DNA of 9,523 nt from Treponema sp. (GTDB lineage: Bacteria; Spirochaetota; Spirochaetia; Treponematales; Treponemataceae). The position numbers and the translations under genes are program-made. The stretch covers positions 1 to 9,523 of the forward strand of contig JAGADS010000004.1 in the NCBI GenBank assembly GCA_017613485.1. The letters are read 5' to 3'. This document shows, piece after piece, positions 1-6,500 of this stretch. Numbering within the stretch: position 1 is the first letter of the stretch; every line of letters begins with the position of its first letter. Below the pieces are notes generated by a model. That model worked only from the letters and a program-made list of their open reading frames with translations, made no database searches and was not told the origin of the DNA.

Positions 1-200
1 TGACAGAAGGAAACAAGCATATTCTTGAGGAAATACAGAAGCTTCAGGTTTCAACTGATACCATGAAGGGAAGTATTGAAGAGATGCATACAGGCGCCGT
101 TAAGATTAACGAAACCGGTACAGCCCTTTCTGATATTTCCACAAAGATGGCACAGAACATTCATCAGATCGGAACTGAAATCGATTTGTTCAAGGTTTGA
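1..200 (+). CDS. Methyl-accepting chemotaxis protein, C-terminal fragment
   Basis: This is the 3' end of a gene that begins left of the window. The open frame uses codons starting at position 3 and stops at TGA 198-200, giving 65 visible residues. The peptide is hydrophilic and helical, with heptad-like spacing. It contains the stretches EEIQKLQVSTDTMKGSIEEM and KINETGTALSDIS and ends IGTEIDLFKV. This matches the distal arm of the cytoplasmic four-helix signalling bundle of methyl-accepting chemotaxis proteins, which relay ligand binding to CheA/CheW; treponeme receptors commonly end in a similar 'I..qId.FKV' tail. The sensor, membrane and hairpin-tip parts lie outside the window, so the ligand is unknown. 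The gene converges on metH with only 43 bases between the stop codons. The family call is fairly safe from the tail alone; the receptor subtype cannot be assigned. Confidence 0.8.
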   Translation, partial: TEGNKHILEEIQKLQVSTDTMKGSIEEMHTGAVKINETGTALSDISTKMAQNIHQIGTEIDLFKV

Positions 201-229
201 TGCAAGATTAAACAGCAAAGAATGCAGAC

Positions 230-248
230 ACTAGCCACAGATGCTAGT
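230..248. repeat. Short inverted repeat between convergent genes
   Basis: ACTAGC (230-235) and GCTAGT (243-248) form a 6-base-pair dyad with a 7-base loop. It overlaps the metH stop codon and lies in the convergent gap with the chemotaxis gene. It is the only clear hairpin there. Neither strand has a T run directly after it, so it is not a standard intrinsic terminator. It could be a weak bidirectional 3' end structure or chance. Confidence 0.3.
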
Positions 249-2775
249 CGCATATGCTCTGGGCGTATTTTACGCTTTCCATGGCATCCTTGGTGTAGGC
301 ATCGGCGTGGATTTTGTCTGCATATTCCTGATTCAGGACTGCACCTCCAACGAAAACCTTGCACCACGGAGCATCCTTGTGGAGCAGCTTAATTGTCTCT
401 TCCATTGCACCCACGGTTGTCGTCATCAATGCAGAGAGGCCTGCTAACGGAGCATGTTCCTTTACAACGGCTTCAAGTATAGTCTCGGGTGGAACGTCTT
501 TTCCCAAATCAATTACACGGAATGAATAATTCTCCAGAAGAACCTTTACGATGTTTTTCCCGATGTCATGGATATCACCTTTTACGGTTGCAATTACAAT
601 GGGACCTTTCTTTTCTCCTGCAACACCTTTTTTCTCAAGCTCAGCCTTAATCACTGCAAACGCCTCTTTTGCCGCATCTGCCGCCATCAACAGCTGAGGA
701 AGATATGCCTTTTTCTGCTCAAAATCTTTTCCGATTATATCAAGTGCAGGAATAATTTTAGTGTTGATTACATCCATTGCACTCATCGGTTCATTTCCAT
801 CGGAGCCTGTCAATAAACGCAGGGTCTCTGTCTTTGCATTTTCCTTTAGTCCCTTGATGATTGCCTTTGTAAGAGGATGAATTGAATCTGTTGACTGTGC
901 ATTTGAGGATGCTTTTTCAGTTCCTGAGCCAGTTCCCGCGAGAGGAAGCTTTGCCATATTCTCTTCGTATTTTCCGGCAAAATCAATGTAACCAAGGCAC
1001 TGAGGATCCAGACCTGAAAGTGTCTTAAAGCAAGTCCATGCCTTCATCATTTCTGTTGCATTGGGATTCATGATTGCGGCGCTGAGACCGTTCTGCATTG
1101 CCATTGTAAAGAATATAGAGGTGATGTGCTCACGTAACGGAAGCCCGAACGAGACATTCGAGATTCCAAGTGAAGATAATCCGTTCTTTTTTTCCTTTAC
1201 ATATTTCACGGTTTCCAGAGTTGCAAGTCCCGCCTTATCATCCGCACTGACTGTCATTGCAAGCGGGTCTATGATTATGTCCTTTTCCGAGATTCCGTAT
1301 TCTGCTGCCTTTGCATAAAGCTTCTCCACAACAGCAATCCTTCCCTGCGCCGTTTCGGGGATGCCGTCCTCATCCAGTGCAAGTGCAACCACCATGCCGC
1401 CGTATTTTTTTACAAGAGGGAAAATCTGCTTCATCACCTCCTGCTTTCCGTTTACAGAATTGATTAGAGGTTTCCCGTTGTAAAGCCTTAATGCCTTTTC
1501 CATTGTCACAGGATCGCTTGTATCGATTTGAAGAGGCAAATCAGTAACAGCCTGCAGTTCCTTTATGACAGTCTGCATCATGGCACATTCATCTATCTCA
1601 GGCAGGCCCACATTAACATCAAGTACCTGCGCGCCTTTTTCTTCCTGAGTAAGTGCCTCGTTCAGAATATATGCAATGTCATTATCCTTGAGTGCCTGCT
1701 TGAGCTTTTTCTTCCCTGTAGGATTTATGCGTTCACCGATTAAGACAGGTGGATTTTTACCGCCAAATTCAACAAGCCTTGTACCTGATGTGATGACGGA
1801 TTTTTTCAATGATGTGCTTTTTTTCTTTCCAGCTTCAATTTTATTTTCTTTTTCCAGAGCGTGAACTTTCTCCACAAGGAGCTTTATAAAATGAGGGTTT
1901 GTTCCGCAGCAACCACCTGCAATCATCGCACCCTGCCGGCAGAAATCACTTACTATGTCAGAGAATTCCTCTGCACCCACATCATAAACTGTCTGTCCGT
2001 TTACACTTTTTGGAAGACCTGCATTCGGTTTTACCAAAATAGGAATATTTGTTGAATCAAGAAGACGTGCAACAATAGGTTTCATCTGCTCAGGTCCCAG
2101 GCTGCAGTTCAATCCAAGCGCCGCAACTCCAAGGCTTTCCAGAACCGCCGCACATATCTCGGGAGAACTTCCGGTCAATGTTTTCTGTCCCTCATCATAA
2201 ACCATCGAGGCAACAATCGGAATTTCCTTTCCTGCGTCCGCCATGACTTCCTTTGCTGCAATTATCGCCGCCTTTGCCTCATATAAATCATTCATAGTTT
2301 CTATGAGAATTAAATCAGGATTATTGTTGATGCCACATTCAAATGTATGCCTGAACAGAAGAACTGCATCCTCAAATTCAAGGTCACCAAGAGGCTTCAA
2401 CAGTTTTCCGCAAGAGCCTATGTCAAATGCAATGAAATGCGGAACCTCTCCTCTGCCATCCTCTGCATCTTTTTCCTGAATGAGTCTCCTTGCCTCACGT
2501 GCATTTTTAAATGCCGCATCTATGACCTGCTGTGTGCTGTATTTTCCGTCCTGTCCTGTGAACTTTGTCGTAAATGCACCGAATGTATTTGTGTTGATTA
2601 TGTTGGAGCCTGCAAGATAATATCCGTATCCAAGCTGAACGATTTTATCCGGCTGCTCGATGTTCCAGTTCTCGGGGAGCTCTCCAGGCTTTAATCCCTG
2701 TGCCTGCAAAACAGAGCCTGTTCCACCGTCAAAAAACAAAACTTGATTTCCTAAACATTCACTAAAAGTTTTCAT
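244..2775 (-). CDS. metH: Cobalamin-dependent methionine synthase, core subunit without reactivation domain
   Basis: This cytoplasmic enzyme transfers a methyl group from 5-methyltetrahydrofolate to homocysteine through cobalamin, making methionine and tetrahydrofolate. The 843 residues show the expected order. The homocysteine/zinc barrel covers about 1-305, with zinc ligands C224 (GLNCS) and C289-C290 (GGCCGTNP). The pterin-binding barrel covers about 335-600, starting at GERINPTG (347-354). The helical cap covers about 630-715 (YLPQLLMAADAAKEAF), and the Rossmann B12 domain about 723-843, with GDIHDIG and cobalt-ligand H736. A low-complexity linker lies near 612-630. The roughly 330-residue AdoMet-binding reactivation domain at the C-terminus of the E. 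coli enzyme is absent; the next gene upstream supplies it. The start follows an AAGGAA ribosome site, and the gap to the upstream gene is 9 bases, so the two are co-transcribed. Function is clear from intact motifs. Confidence 0.96.
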   Translation of the reverse strand: MKTFSECLGNQVLFFDGGTGSVLQAQGLKPGELPENWNIEQPDKIVQLGYGYYLAGSNIINTNTFGAFTTKFTGQDGKYSTQQVIDAAFKNAREARRLIQEKDAEDGRGEVPHFIAFDIGSCGKLLKPLGDLEFEDAVLLFRHTFECGINNNPDLILIETMNDLYEAKAAIIAAKEVMADAGKEIPIVASMVYDEGQKTLTGSSPEICAAVLESLGVAALGLNCSLGPEQMKPIVARLLDSTNIPILVKPNAGLPKSVNGQTVYDVGAEEFSDIVSDFCRQGAMIAGGCCGTNPHFIKLLVEKVHALEKENKIEAGKKKSTSLKKSVITSGTRLVEFGGKNPPVLIGERINPTGKKKLKQALKDNDIAYILNEALTQEEKGAQVLDVNVGLPEIDECAMMQTVIKELQAVTDLPLQIDTSDPVTMEKALRLYNGKPLINSVNGKQEVMKQIFPLVKKYGGMVVALALDEDGIPETAQGRIAVVEKLYAKAAEYGISEKDIIIDPLAMTVSADDKAGLATLETVKYVKEKKNGLSSLGISNVSFGLPLREHITSIFFTMAMQNGLSAAIMNPNATEMMKAWTCFKTLSGLDPQCLGYIDFAGKYEENMAKLPLAGTGSGTEKASSNAQSTDSIHPLTKAIIKGLKENAKTETLRLLTGSDGNEPMSAMDVINTKIIPALDIIGKDFEQKKAYLPQLLMAADAAKEAFAVIKAELEKKGVAGEKKGPIVIATVKGDIHDIGKNIVKVLLENYSFRVIDLGKDVPPETILEAVVKEHAPLAGLSALMTTTVGAMEETIKLLHKDAPWCKVFVGGAVLNQEYADKIHADAYTKDAMESVKYAQSICD

Positions 2776-2784
2776 TTTATTTCC

Positions 2785-3411
2785 TTATTCATTTTTATAA
2801 ACACCGACAAACGCCGTAACTGATTTTTCCGGTGACATTATGAGAGTGTCATTCAAAGTAAGCGCTAGATTCTTCTGGCATTCCAAAAGCTCAAAAAATG
2901 TTTTCTGAACCTCAAGACCAACATCACCAAAACCAGGACTGTAACGTGGCTTCAAGAGATTTTCCTGTGTGTTCTCTTCTGCCTTTAAGAAATCGATGAA
3001 CATGTCGCAGAATTTTTCTATGAACATTGCACCCGCCGCCTGCATCATGACAGCCTTTGCCGGATTAATCCTTGTCTCACGTTGAATGAGCCTGTCAACT
3101 TCCGGTCCTAGTGTCGCCGCAAAAAGATAAACTGAATGGCATCCATTCAAATTGATCGTAAGATGATGACTGTGCAGACTCTTTCCCGCAAAACTTACAA
3201 TATCATCAGTCAACAGCTCTATTTGAAATCTTGAATACACAGAACGGCAGTTCATTTTTTGAGATACTGCTTCAACTGCACTCTGGGCAAGCTCCTTCAT
3301 CTGCATGTCAGTCAGCTGATCAATGCTTTTTTTTGCAAAACCCGCGTACCTGTATAATTCCGAGTAATCTGGTTCAATTTGATCTGAATTCAATCTGAAT
3401 TGAAAAATCAT
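2785..3411 (-). CDS. Stand-alone methionine synthase reactivation (AdoMet-binding) protein
   Basis: This 208-residue protein resembles the C-terminal reactivation domain of MetH. In that domain AdoMet donates a methyl group so that oxidised cob(II)alamin can be reductively remethylated. The diagnostic stretches are RYSPGFGD at 156-163, matching the R-x-x-PG-[YF] AdoMet-binding loop, and LNDTLIMSPEKSVTAFVGVY near 186-205, matching the 'T.s..M.P..SVsg' strand of the family. An upstream helical part (about 95-145) contains ATLGPEVDRLI and the alanine/glycine-rich AAGAMFIEKF. No signal peptide or membrane segment is visible. It is first in an operon with the metH core, which lacks exactly this domain; Thermotoga maritima has the same two-gene split. 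The ATG follows GGAG (3417-3420) at 5 bases. The role is inferred from motif and context and is strong; the reductant partner is unknown. Confidence 0.87.
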   Translation of the reverse strand: MIFQFRLNSDQIEPDYSELYRYAGFAKKSIDQLTDMQMKELAQSAVEAVSQKMNCRSVYSRFQIELLTDDIVSFAGKSLHSHHLTINLNGCHSVYLFAATLGPEVDRLIQRETRINPAKAVMMQAAGAMFIEKFCDMFIDFLKAEENTQENLLKPRYSPGFGDVGLEVQKTFFELLECQKNLALTLNDTLIMSPEKSVTAFVGVYKNE

Positions 3412-3427
3412 TTTATCTCCACATAAA

Positions 3428-3456
3428 ACTATAATCTATTCATTGTTTTATTGCAA
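3428..3456 (-). promoter_or_regulatory. Promoter for the metH operon (minus strand)
   Basis: Reading the minus strand, TTGCAA (3456-3451) is followed after 17 bases by TATAGT (3433-3428). These match the sigma-70 consensus at 4/6 and 5/6 positions. Transcription would start near 3421, leaving a leader of only about ten bases that begins almost at the GGAG ribosome site (3420-3417). The -35 hexamer is its own reverse complement and doubles as the -35 of the divergent btuF promoter. The leader is too short for a cobalamin or SAM riboswitch. Confidence 0.6.
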
Positions 3457-3479
3457 CAAAGTTCACTTTTGATTATACT
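3451..3479 (+). promoter_or_regulatory. Promoter for the btuFCD-like operon, probably leaderless
   Basis: TTGCAA (3451-3456), a 17-base spacer and TATACT (3474-3479) form a good sigma-70 promoter. The btuF ATG begins at 3486, six bases after the -10 box, which is where transcription would be expected to start. No Shine-Dalgarno sequence precedes the ATG; the intervening bases are ATTTTT. The message is therefore probably leaderless. The -35 is shared with the opposite promoter. Confidence 0.6.
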
Positions 3480-3485
3480 ATTTTT

Positions 3486-4337
3486 ATGAGAAATACTAAG
3501 AAACTTTCTATTTTATTGTTCTTATCTCTTGCTGTCACAGTCGCTTTTTCTCTTGGCAACTCAAAAAACTCAAAGAAAAAAGCCGATTCTGATGTAAGGA
3601 TTGTTACACTGGGACCAGCCGCCACAGAGATTGTTTTTGCCATTGGAGCACAGGATCAGCTTGTTGCAAGAACTGATTTGTGCGATTATCCTGCCCAGGC
3701 TGCAAACTATCCGTCTGTCGGTGGATTTGCTGGAAACACGATCAGCCTTGAGGCAATCATTTCATACGAGCCGACACTGGTTTATCTTTTTGCAGGAATG
3801 CATGATTACCTTGTTCAGCCGCTCAAGGACGCAGGCATTGAAGTTTATGTCTCAAACGCAGTTTCAATTGATGCCGTAAAGCAGGAAGTCCTTGACATCG
3901 GAAAGCTGACAGGACACGATAAAGAGGCCCAGAAAGTCGTAAAGCAAATGAATGCAACATTGACCCGTACCCAAAAATACATTAAATCAAAATCAAAGGG
4001 AAAGAATGCTCCAAAGGTTTACTGGGAAGTTTGGAATGACCCGATGATGAGTGCCGGAAAAAATTCATTTATGAACGACATTATTCAAAAAGCCGGTGGA
4101 AACAATATATTTGGAAATCTTGCTGAAGCCTATCCTATGGTGAGTGAAGAAGCCGTTCTCCTTGCTGATCCAGATTACATTTTCTATTCAGGTGACGGAA
4201 TGGGCGGCGGTAAGCCAAGTGACATTTTTGAGCCAAAGGGTGGCGTTCACTACATGGGCGATGACGACAGGTTTGTCCGCTCCACACCACGCTGTGTTGA
4301 AGCCGTTGAAAAACTTGCAAAAATCCTCTGGCCATAA
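3486..4337 (+). CDS. btuF: Periplasmic B12-type substrate-binding protein
   Basis: This 283-residue protein captures ligand in the periplasm for the permease and ATPase encoded downstream. Residues 1-22 form a signal peptide (basic MRNTKK, then a hydrophobic core ending AFS). No lipobox cysteine follows, so it looks soluble rather than lipid-anchored. The mature part fits the helical-backbone binding-protein family PF01497. It has RIVTLGPAATEIVFAIGA (38-55), the BtuF-like DLCDYP (64-69), SVGGF, the second-lobe EVWNDPMMSAGKNSFMNDII (181-200) and a C-terminal RSTPRCVEAVEKLA. These features favour cobalamin or cobinamide over siderophores, and the B12-dependent metH operon lies divergently next door. 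Haem or siderophore cannot be ruled out from sequence. The start is fixed by the signal peptide and promoter; no ribosome site is seen. btuC follows after 9 bases. Confidence 0.85.
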   Translation: MRNTKKLSILLFLSLAVTVAFSLGNSKNSKKKADSDVRIVTLGPAATEIVFAIGAQDQLVARTDLCDYPAQAANYPSVGGFAGNTISLEAIISYEPTLVYLFAGMHDYLVQPLKDAGIEVYVSNAVSIDAVKQEVLDIGKLTGHDKEAQKVVKQMNATLTRTQKYIKSKSKGKNAPKVYWEVWNDPMMSAGKNSFMNDIIQKAGGNNIFGNLAEAYPMVSEEAVLLADPDYIFYSGDGMGGGKPSDIFEPKGGVHYMGDDDRFVRSTPRCVEAVEKLAKILWP

Positions 4338-4346
4338 GATCAAAAT

Positions 4347-5357
4347 ATGAAACAAAAACGATCAAAGTGTATATCAGTTTTCTGGAAGATTATTCCCATT
4401 GTGGTTTTGATTCTTACCGGACTGATTGCACTTTGCATCGGAACAAAAATCATCTCACCTCTGTCGGTGATTTTCGGAACATGCTCAAAAACTGAATTCA
4501 CAATCATTACAAAAATCAGGTTACCCCGGATCCTCATAAGCATAATGTGCGGTGCCCTTCTTGGTGGAACAGGTGCTGTGTTCCAGGGATTTTTCCGCAA
4601 TCCTTTGGCAGATCCCGGCATCATGGGCGTTTGTTCGGGTGCGACTTTTGGTGCTGTTGTGTCAGGGCTTATTCCTTTTGCAGCAATTCCATTTTTAAGT
4701 CCGGCTACTTTGTTTGCTTTTGCAGGCGCATTGCTCTCGGCATTCTGTGTTTATCTTTTCTCCAAATTCTTCCACGGTAATTCAAGTGTGACCCTGCTTT
4801 TGTCTGGAACTGCGATAGGAACATTTTTCTCGGCTATCGCTTCAATAATACTTCTTACACACGAAAGCGACCTGCACTCATTTTACGTGTGGACGACAGG
4901 CAGCTTTAATGCAAAGGGCTGGAATGAATTCTCTGTTTTTATAATTCCTTCTGTTGTCTCTTTTGTTCTTCTTGAATTATCCGCGCGTCATCTTGATGTT
5001 CTAGTTTGTGGAGAAGAATCTGCACAGACATTCGGATTAAATTATAAATTCCTAAGGAACTACACTTTGATCTCCGGTTCCCTAGCCGCAAGCTGTGCTG
5101 TATGTTCAGGTGGAATCATTTCCTTTGTGGGATTGATAGCACCTCATATTGTCCGAAAGATTTACGGCCCCATGCACAGGACATTGATTTTTCAGAGCAT
5201 GATTTACGGCGGACTCCTGATGCTGATTGCAGACACACTTGCGCGGACAGTAGTTGCCCCTTCCGAGTTACCTGTTGGAATCATAACATCCCTTGTCGGT
5301 GTTCCCTGCTTTATGGTTGTACTTGTGAAGATGAGCGGAGGCAAAAGACGTACATGA
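4347..5357 (+). CDS. btuC: FecCD/BtuC-family ABC transporter permease
   Basis: This 336-residue inner-membrane protein forms the translocation channel of a type II importer (PF01032). It is strongly hydrophobic, with a first membrane helix at about 14-32 and a pattern consistent with the ten helices of BtuC. Family signatures are RLPRIL (58-63), GAVFQGFFRNPLADPGIMG (76-94), the ATPase-coupling region GIISFVGLIAPHIVR (256-270) and ELPVGIITSLVGVPCF (307-322). The length is normal for the family. It is the second gene of the operon, 9 bases after btuF. No convincing Shine-Dalgarno precedes its ATG, so it may rely on ribosomes finishing btuF. Its 3' end overlaps the ATPase gene in an ATGA arrangement. 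Substrate is inferred from btuF and metH context. Confidence 0.87.
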   Translation: MKQKRSKCISVFWKIIPIVVLILTGLIALCIGTKIISPLSVIFGTCSKTEFTIITKIRLPRILISIMCGALLGGTGAVFQGFFRNPLADPGIMGVCSGATFGAVVSGLIPFAAIPFLSPATLFAFAGALLSAFCVYLFSKFFHGNSSVTLLLSGTAIGTFFSAIASIILLTHESDLHSFYVWTTGSFNAKGWNEFSVFIIPSVVSFVLLELSARHLDVLVCGEESAQTFGLNYKFLRNYTLISGSLAASCAVCSGGIISFVGLIAPHIVRKIYGPMHRTLIFQSMIYGGLLMLIADTLARTVVAPSELPVGIITSLVGVPCFMVVLVKMSGGKRRT

Positions 5358-6106
5358 TTGAAGTAAAAAAACTCTGCGCATGGTATGGTAAAAATCCAGT
5401 ATTTGAAAACCTGAATTTCACACTTAAAGATAAAAGCTTTACTGCCCTTTGCGGAAAAAACGGCTCCGGTAAAAGTACTCTTCTTTCGCTTATTGCAGGG
5501 ATAGTTCCAGACGGCCTTAAATATTCAGGTGAAATATTGATAGACGGGAAAAATGTTTTTGCAATGAAACGTGAGGAAGCAGCACGGAAAATATCATTTC
5601 TTCTTCAAAATGAAACTCCAGCATGGAACCTTACTGTACGGCAGTTTATTGAAACCGGTCTGTATGCTTATGGAAAAATGCCCCAGTCCGAATGTAATAC
5701 ATGCGTAAACGAGGCCTTAAAAGAAACTGGAATATCTGACTTTGCCGATAAAAAAATCATGAACATTTCAGGCGGTGAATTCCAAAAGTGCCGTCTTGCC
5801 CGATGCTTTGTCCAGAGAACACCTTCTATGCTTTTTGATGAACCAGCAGAAAACCTTGACCTTCCATTCCAGCTTAAATTCCTTGAGCAGATAAGCACCC
5901 TCGATAAGACAATTATTTTTTCAATCCACGACTTGAACACAGCGTCTTTGTTTGCCACAGATTTCCTTTTATTGTCAAACGGCCAGCTAATTCAGGCAGA
6001 CAGGGCCGCAATCTTTGACCAAGAGCTCCTTACCACTGCCTACAGCACCCAGGCCACCATCTTCACCCACCCCGTCAAAAACGTCCCCCAGGTTTTGTTC
6101 TTGTAG
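5354..6106 (+). CDS. btuD: ABC transporter ATPase of the B12-type importer
   Basis: This 250-residue cytoplasmic ATPase powers the BtuC-type permease. It shows Walker A GKNGSGKS (34-41), Q-loop Q85, signature ISGGEFQK (138-145), Walker B LFDE (160-163) and switch histidine H192 in SIHDLN. The SGGE form of the signature is also seen in E. coli BtuD. After Walker B, AENLD replaces the more usual TSxLD. I place the start at 5354, where ATG overlaps the btuC stop by four bases (ATGA), a translational-coupling arrangement. GGAGG lies 12 bases upstream at 5337-5341. The reading frame stays open further upstream, but that part overlaps btuC and has no ATPase homology. It is the last gene of the operon, and no intrinsic terminator with a T run follows. 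Confidence 0.87.
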   Translation: MIEVKKLCAWYGKNPVFENLNFTLKDKSFTALCGKNGSGKSTLLSLIAGIVPDGLKYSGEILIDGKNVFAMKREEAARKISFLLQNETPAWNLTVRQFIETGLYAYGKMPQSECNTCVNEALKETGISDFADKKIMNISGGEFQKCRLARCFVQRTPSMLFDEPAENLDLPFQLKFLEQISTLDKTIIFSIHDLNTASLFATDFLLLSNGQLIQADRAAIFDQELLTTAYSTQATIFTHPVKNVPQVLFL

Positions 6107-6174
6107 GTTTTGTAATATAAACATTGTATCCCCACACACACCAGATAATGATTACAAAACATTAATTTTGTGAT
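6090..6174. repeat. Repeated TTTTGT half-sites around the MNT-HEPN promoter (possible operator)
   Basis: Four copies of a TTTTGT motif cluster here. Two are AGGTTTTGTT (6090-6099) and AGGTTTTGTA (6105-6114), 15 bases apart. The third is the reverse complement ATTACAAAA (6151-6159). The fourth is TTTTGTGAT (6166-6174). GTTTTGTAAT (6107-6116) and ATTACAAAAC (6151-6160) form a perfect 10-base inverted repeat around 34 bases. The last two copies form a tighter dyad (one mismatch, 6-base centre) spanning the promoter spacer. This could be an autoregulatory operator. No T run follows, so an intrinsic terminator is unlikely. Protein binding is an inference. Confidence 0.5.
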
Positions 6175-6179
6175 ATAAT
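6151..6179 (+). promoter_or_regulatory. Extended -10 promoter for the MNT-HEPN pair, probably leaderless
   Basis: TGATATAAT (6171-6179) is a perfect extended -10 (TG-N-TATAAT). A weak -35, ATTACA (6151-6156), lies 17 bases upstream of the TATAAT hexamer. The MNT ATG begins at 6186, six bases after the hexamer, so transcription should start at or next to the start codon. No ribosome-binding sequence is present. The spacing is identical to that of the btuF promoter in this window. Confidence 0.65.
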
Positions 6180-6185
6180 ATATTT

Positions 6186-6500
6186 ATGGTAAACAATGAA
6201 ATCATGGCTATCGTTAATAAATTCAAGGAATCTCTTAACCCTTTACGGATATATCTTTTTGGATCATATGCCCGAAATGATTACAACACAAAAAGCGACT
6301 ATGATTTTTATATTATTGTTCCAGATGAAAACTATGACAATATTGAACAGACAAATACTGCCTATTGTGCATTGATAGGCATGAAGCGCAAACCTGTTGA
6401 TATTGTGATAGGAAACAAATCACTTTTTGAAAGACGTAAAAACCTTAATTCGATAGAAAAGATTGTTGCAAAAGAGGGAGTTCTCTTATATGAGCGATGA
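6186..6500 (+). CDS. MNT-type nucleotidyltransferase (probable antitoxin partner of HEPN)
   Basis: This 104-residue protein is a minimal nucleotidyltransferase of the polymerase-beta fold (MNT, PF01909-like). The active-site pattern is intact: G26-S27 in FGSYAR, then D38 and D40 in SDYDF, and a third acidic residue, D72, in PVDIVI. In characterised HEPN/MNT pairs such as that of Shewanella oneidensis, the MNT protein neutralises the HEPN partner by transferring AMP to it. The intact GS/DxD/D set means such chemistry is possible here, but the sequence does not prove it. The start at 6186 fits the promoter and leaves 25 residues before GS; M7 is an alternative start. The HEPN gene overlaps its 3' end by 11 bases. 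The region looks more AT-rich than the flanking transporter genes, in keeping with accessory DNA. Confidence 0.85.
   Translation: MVNNEIMAIVNKFKESLNPLRIYLFGSYARNDYNTKSDYDFYIIVPDENYDNIEQTNTAYCALIGMKRKPVDIVIGNKSLFERRKNLNSIEKIVAKEGVLLYER

Noticed and set aside
2347..2694. 115-residue open frame on the plus strand inside metH
   Set aside because: It lies wholly antisense to conserved metH sequence, is rich in Cys and basic residues, lacks recognisable motifs, and is best explained as a shadow frame.
3412..3485. Cobalamin or SAM riboswitch between metH and btuF operons
   Set aside because: The gap is only 74 bases and is filled by two promoters with leaders of about ten bases or none; no B12-box-like sequence or aptamer-sized fold fits.
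5102..5353. N-terminal extension of the BtuD-like ATPase from an upstream in-frame ATG
   Set aside because: This part overlaps btuC out of frame and encodes Cys/His-rich sequence with no family match; the ATPase homology begins at the ATG at 5354, which overlaps the btuC stop.
6107..6160. Intrinsic terminator for the btu operon
   Set aside because: The inverted repeat has AT-rich 10-base arms, a 34-base loop and no following T run, so it fits an operator better than a terminator.
6463..6489. Earlier start for the HEPN protein
   Set aside because: It has no ribosome site and adds nine non-conserved residues, whereas the ATG at 6490 is preceded by GAGGGAG at good spacing.
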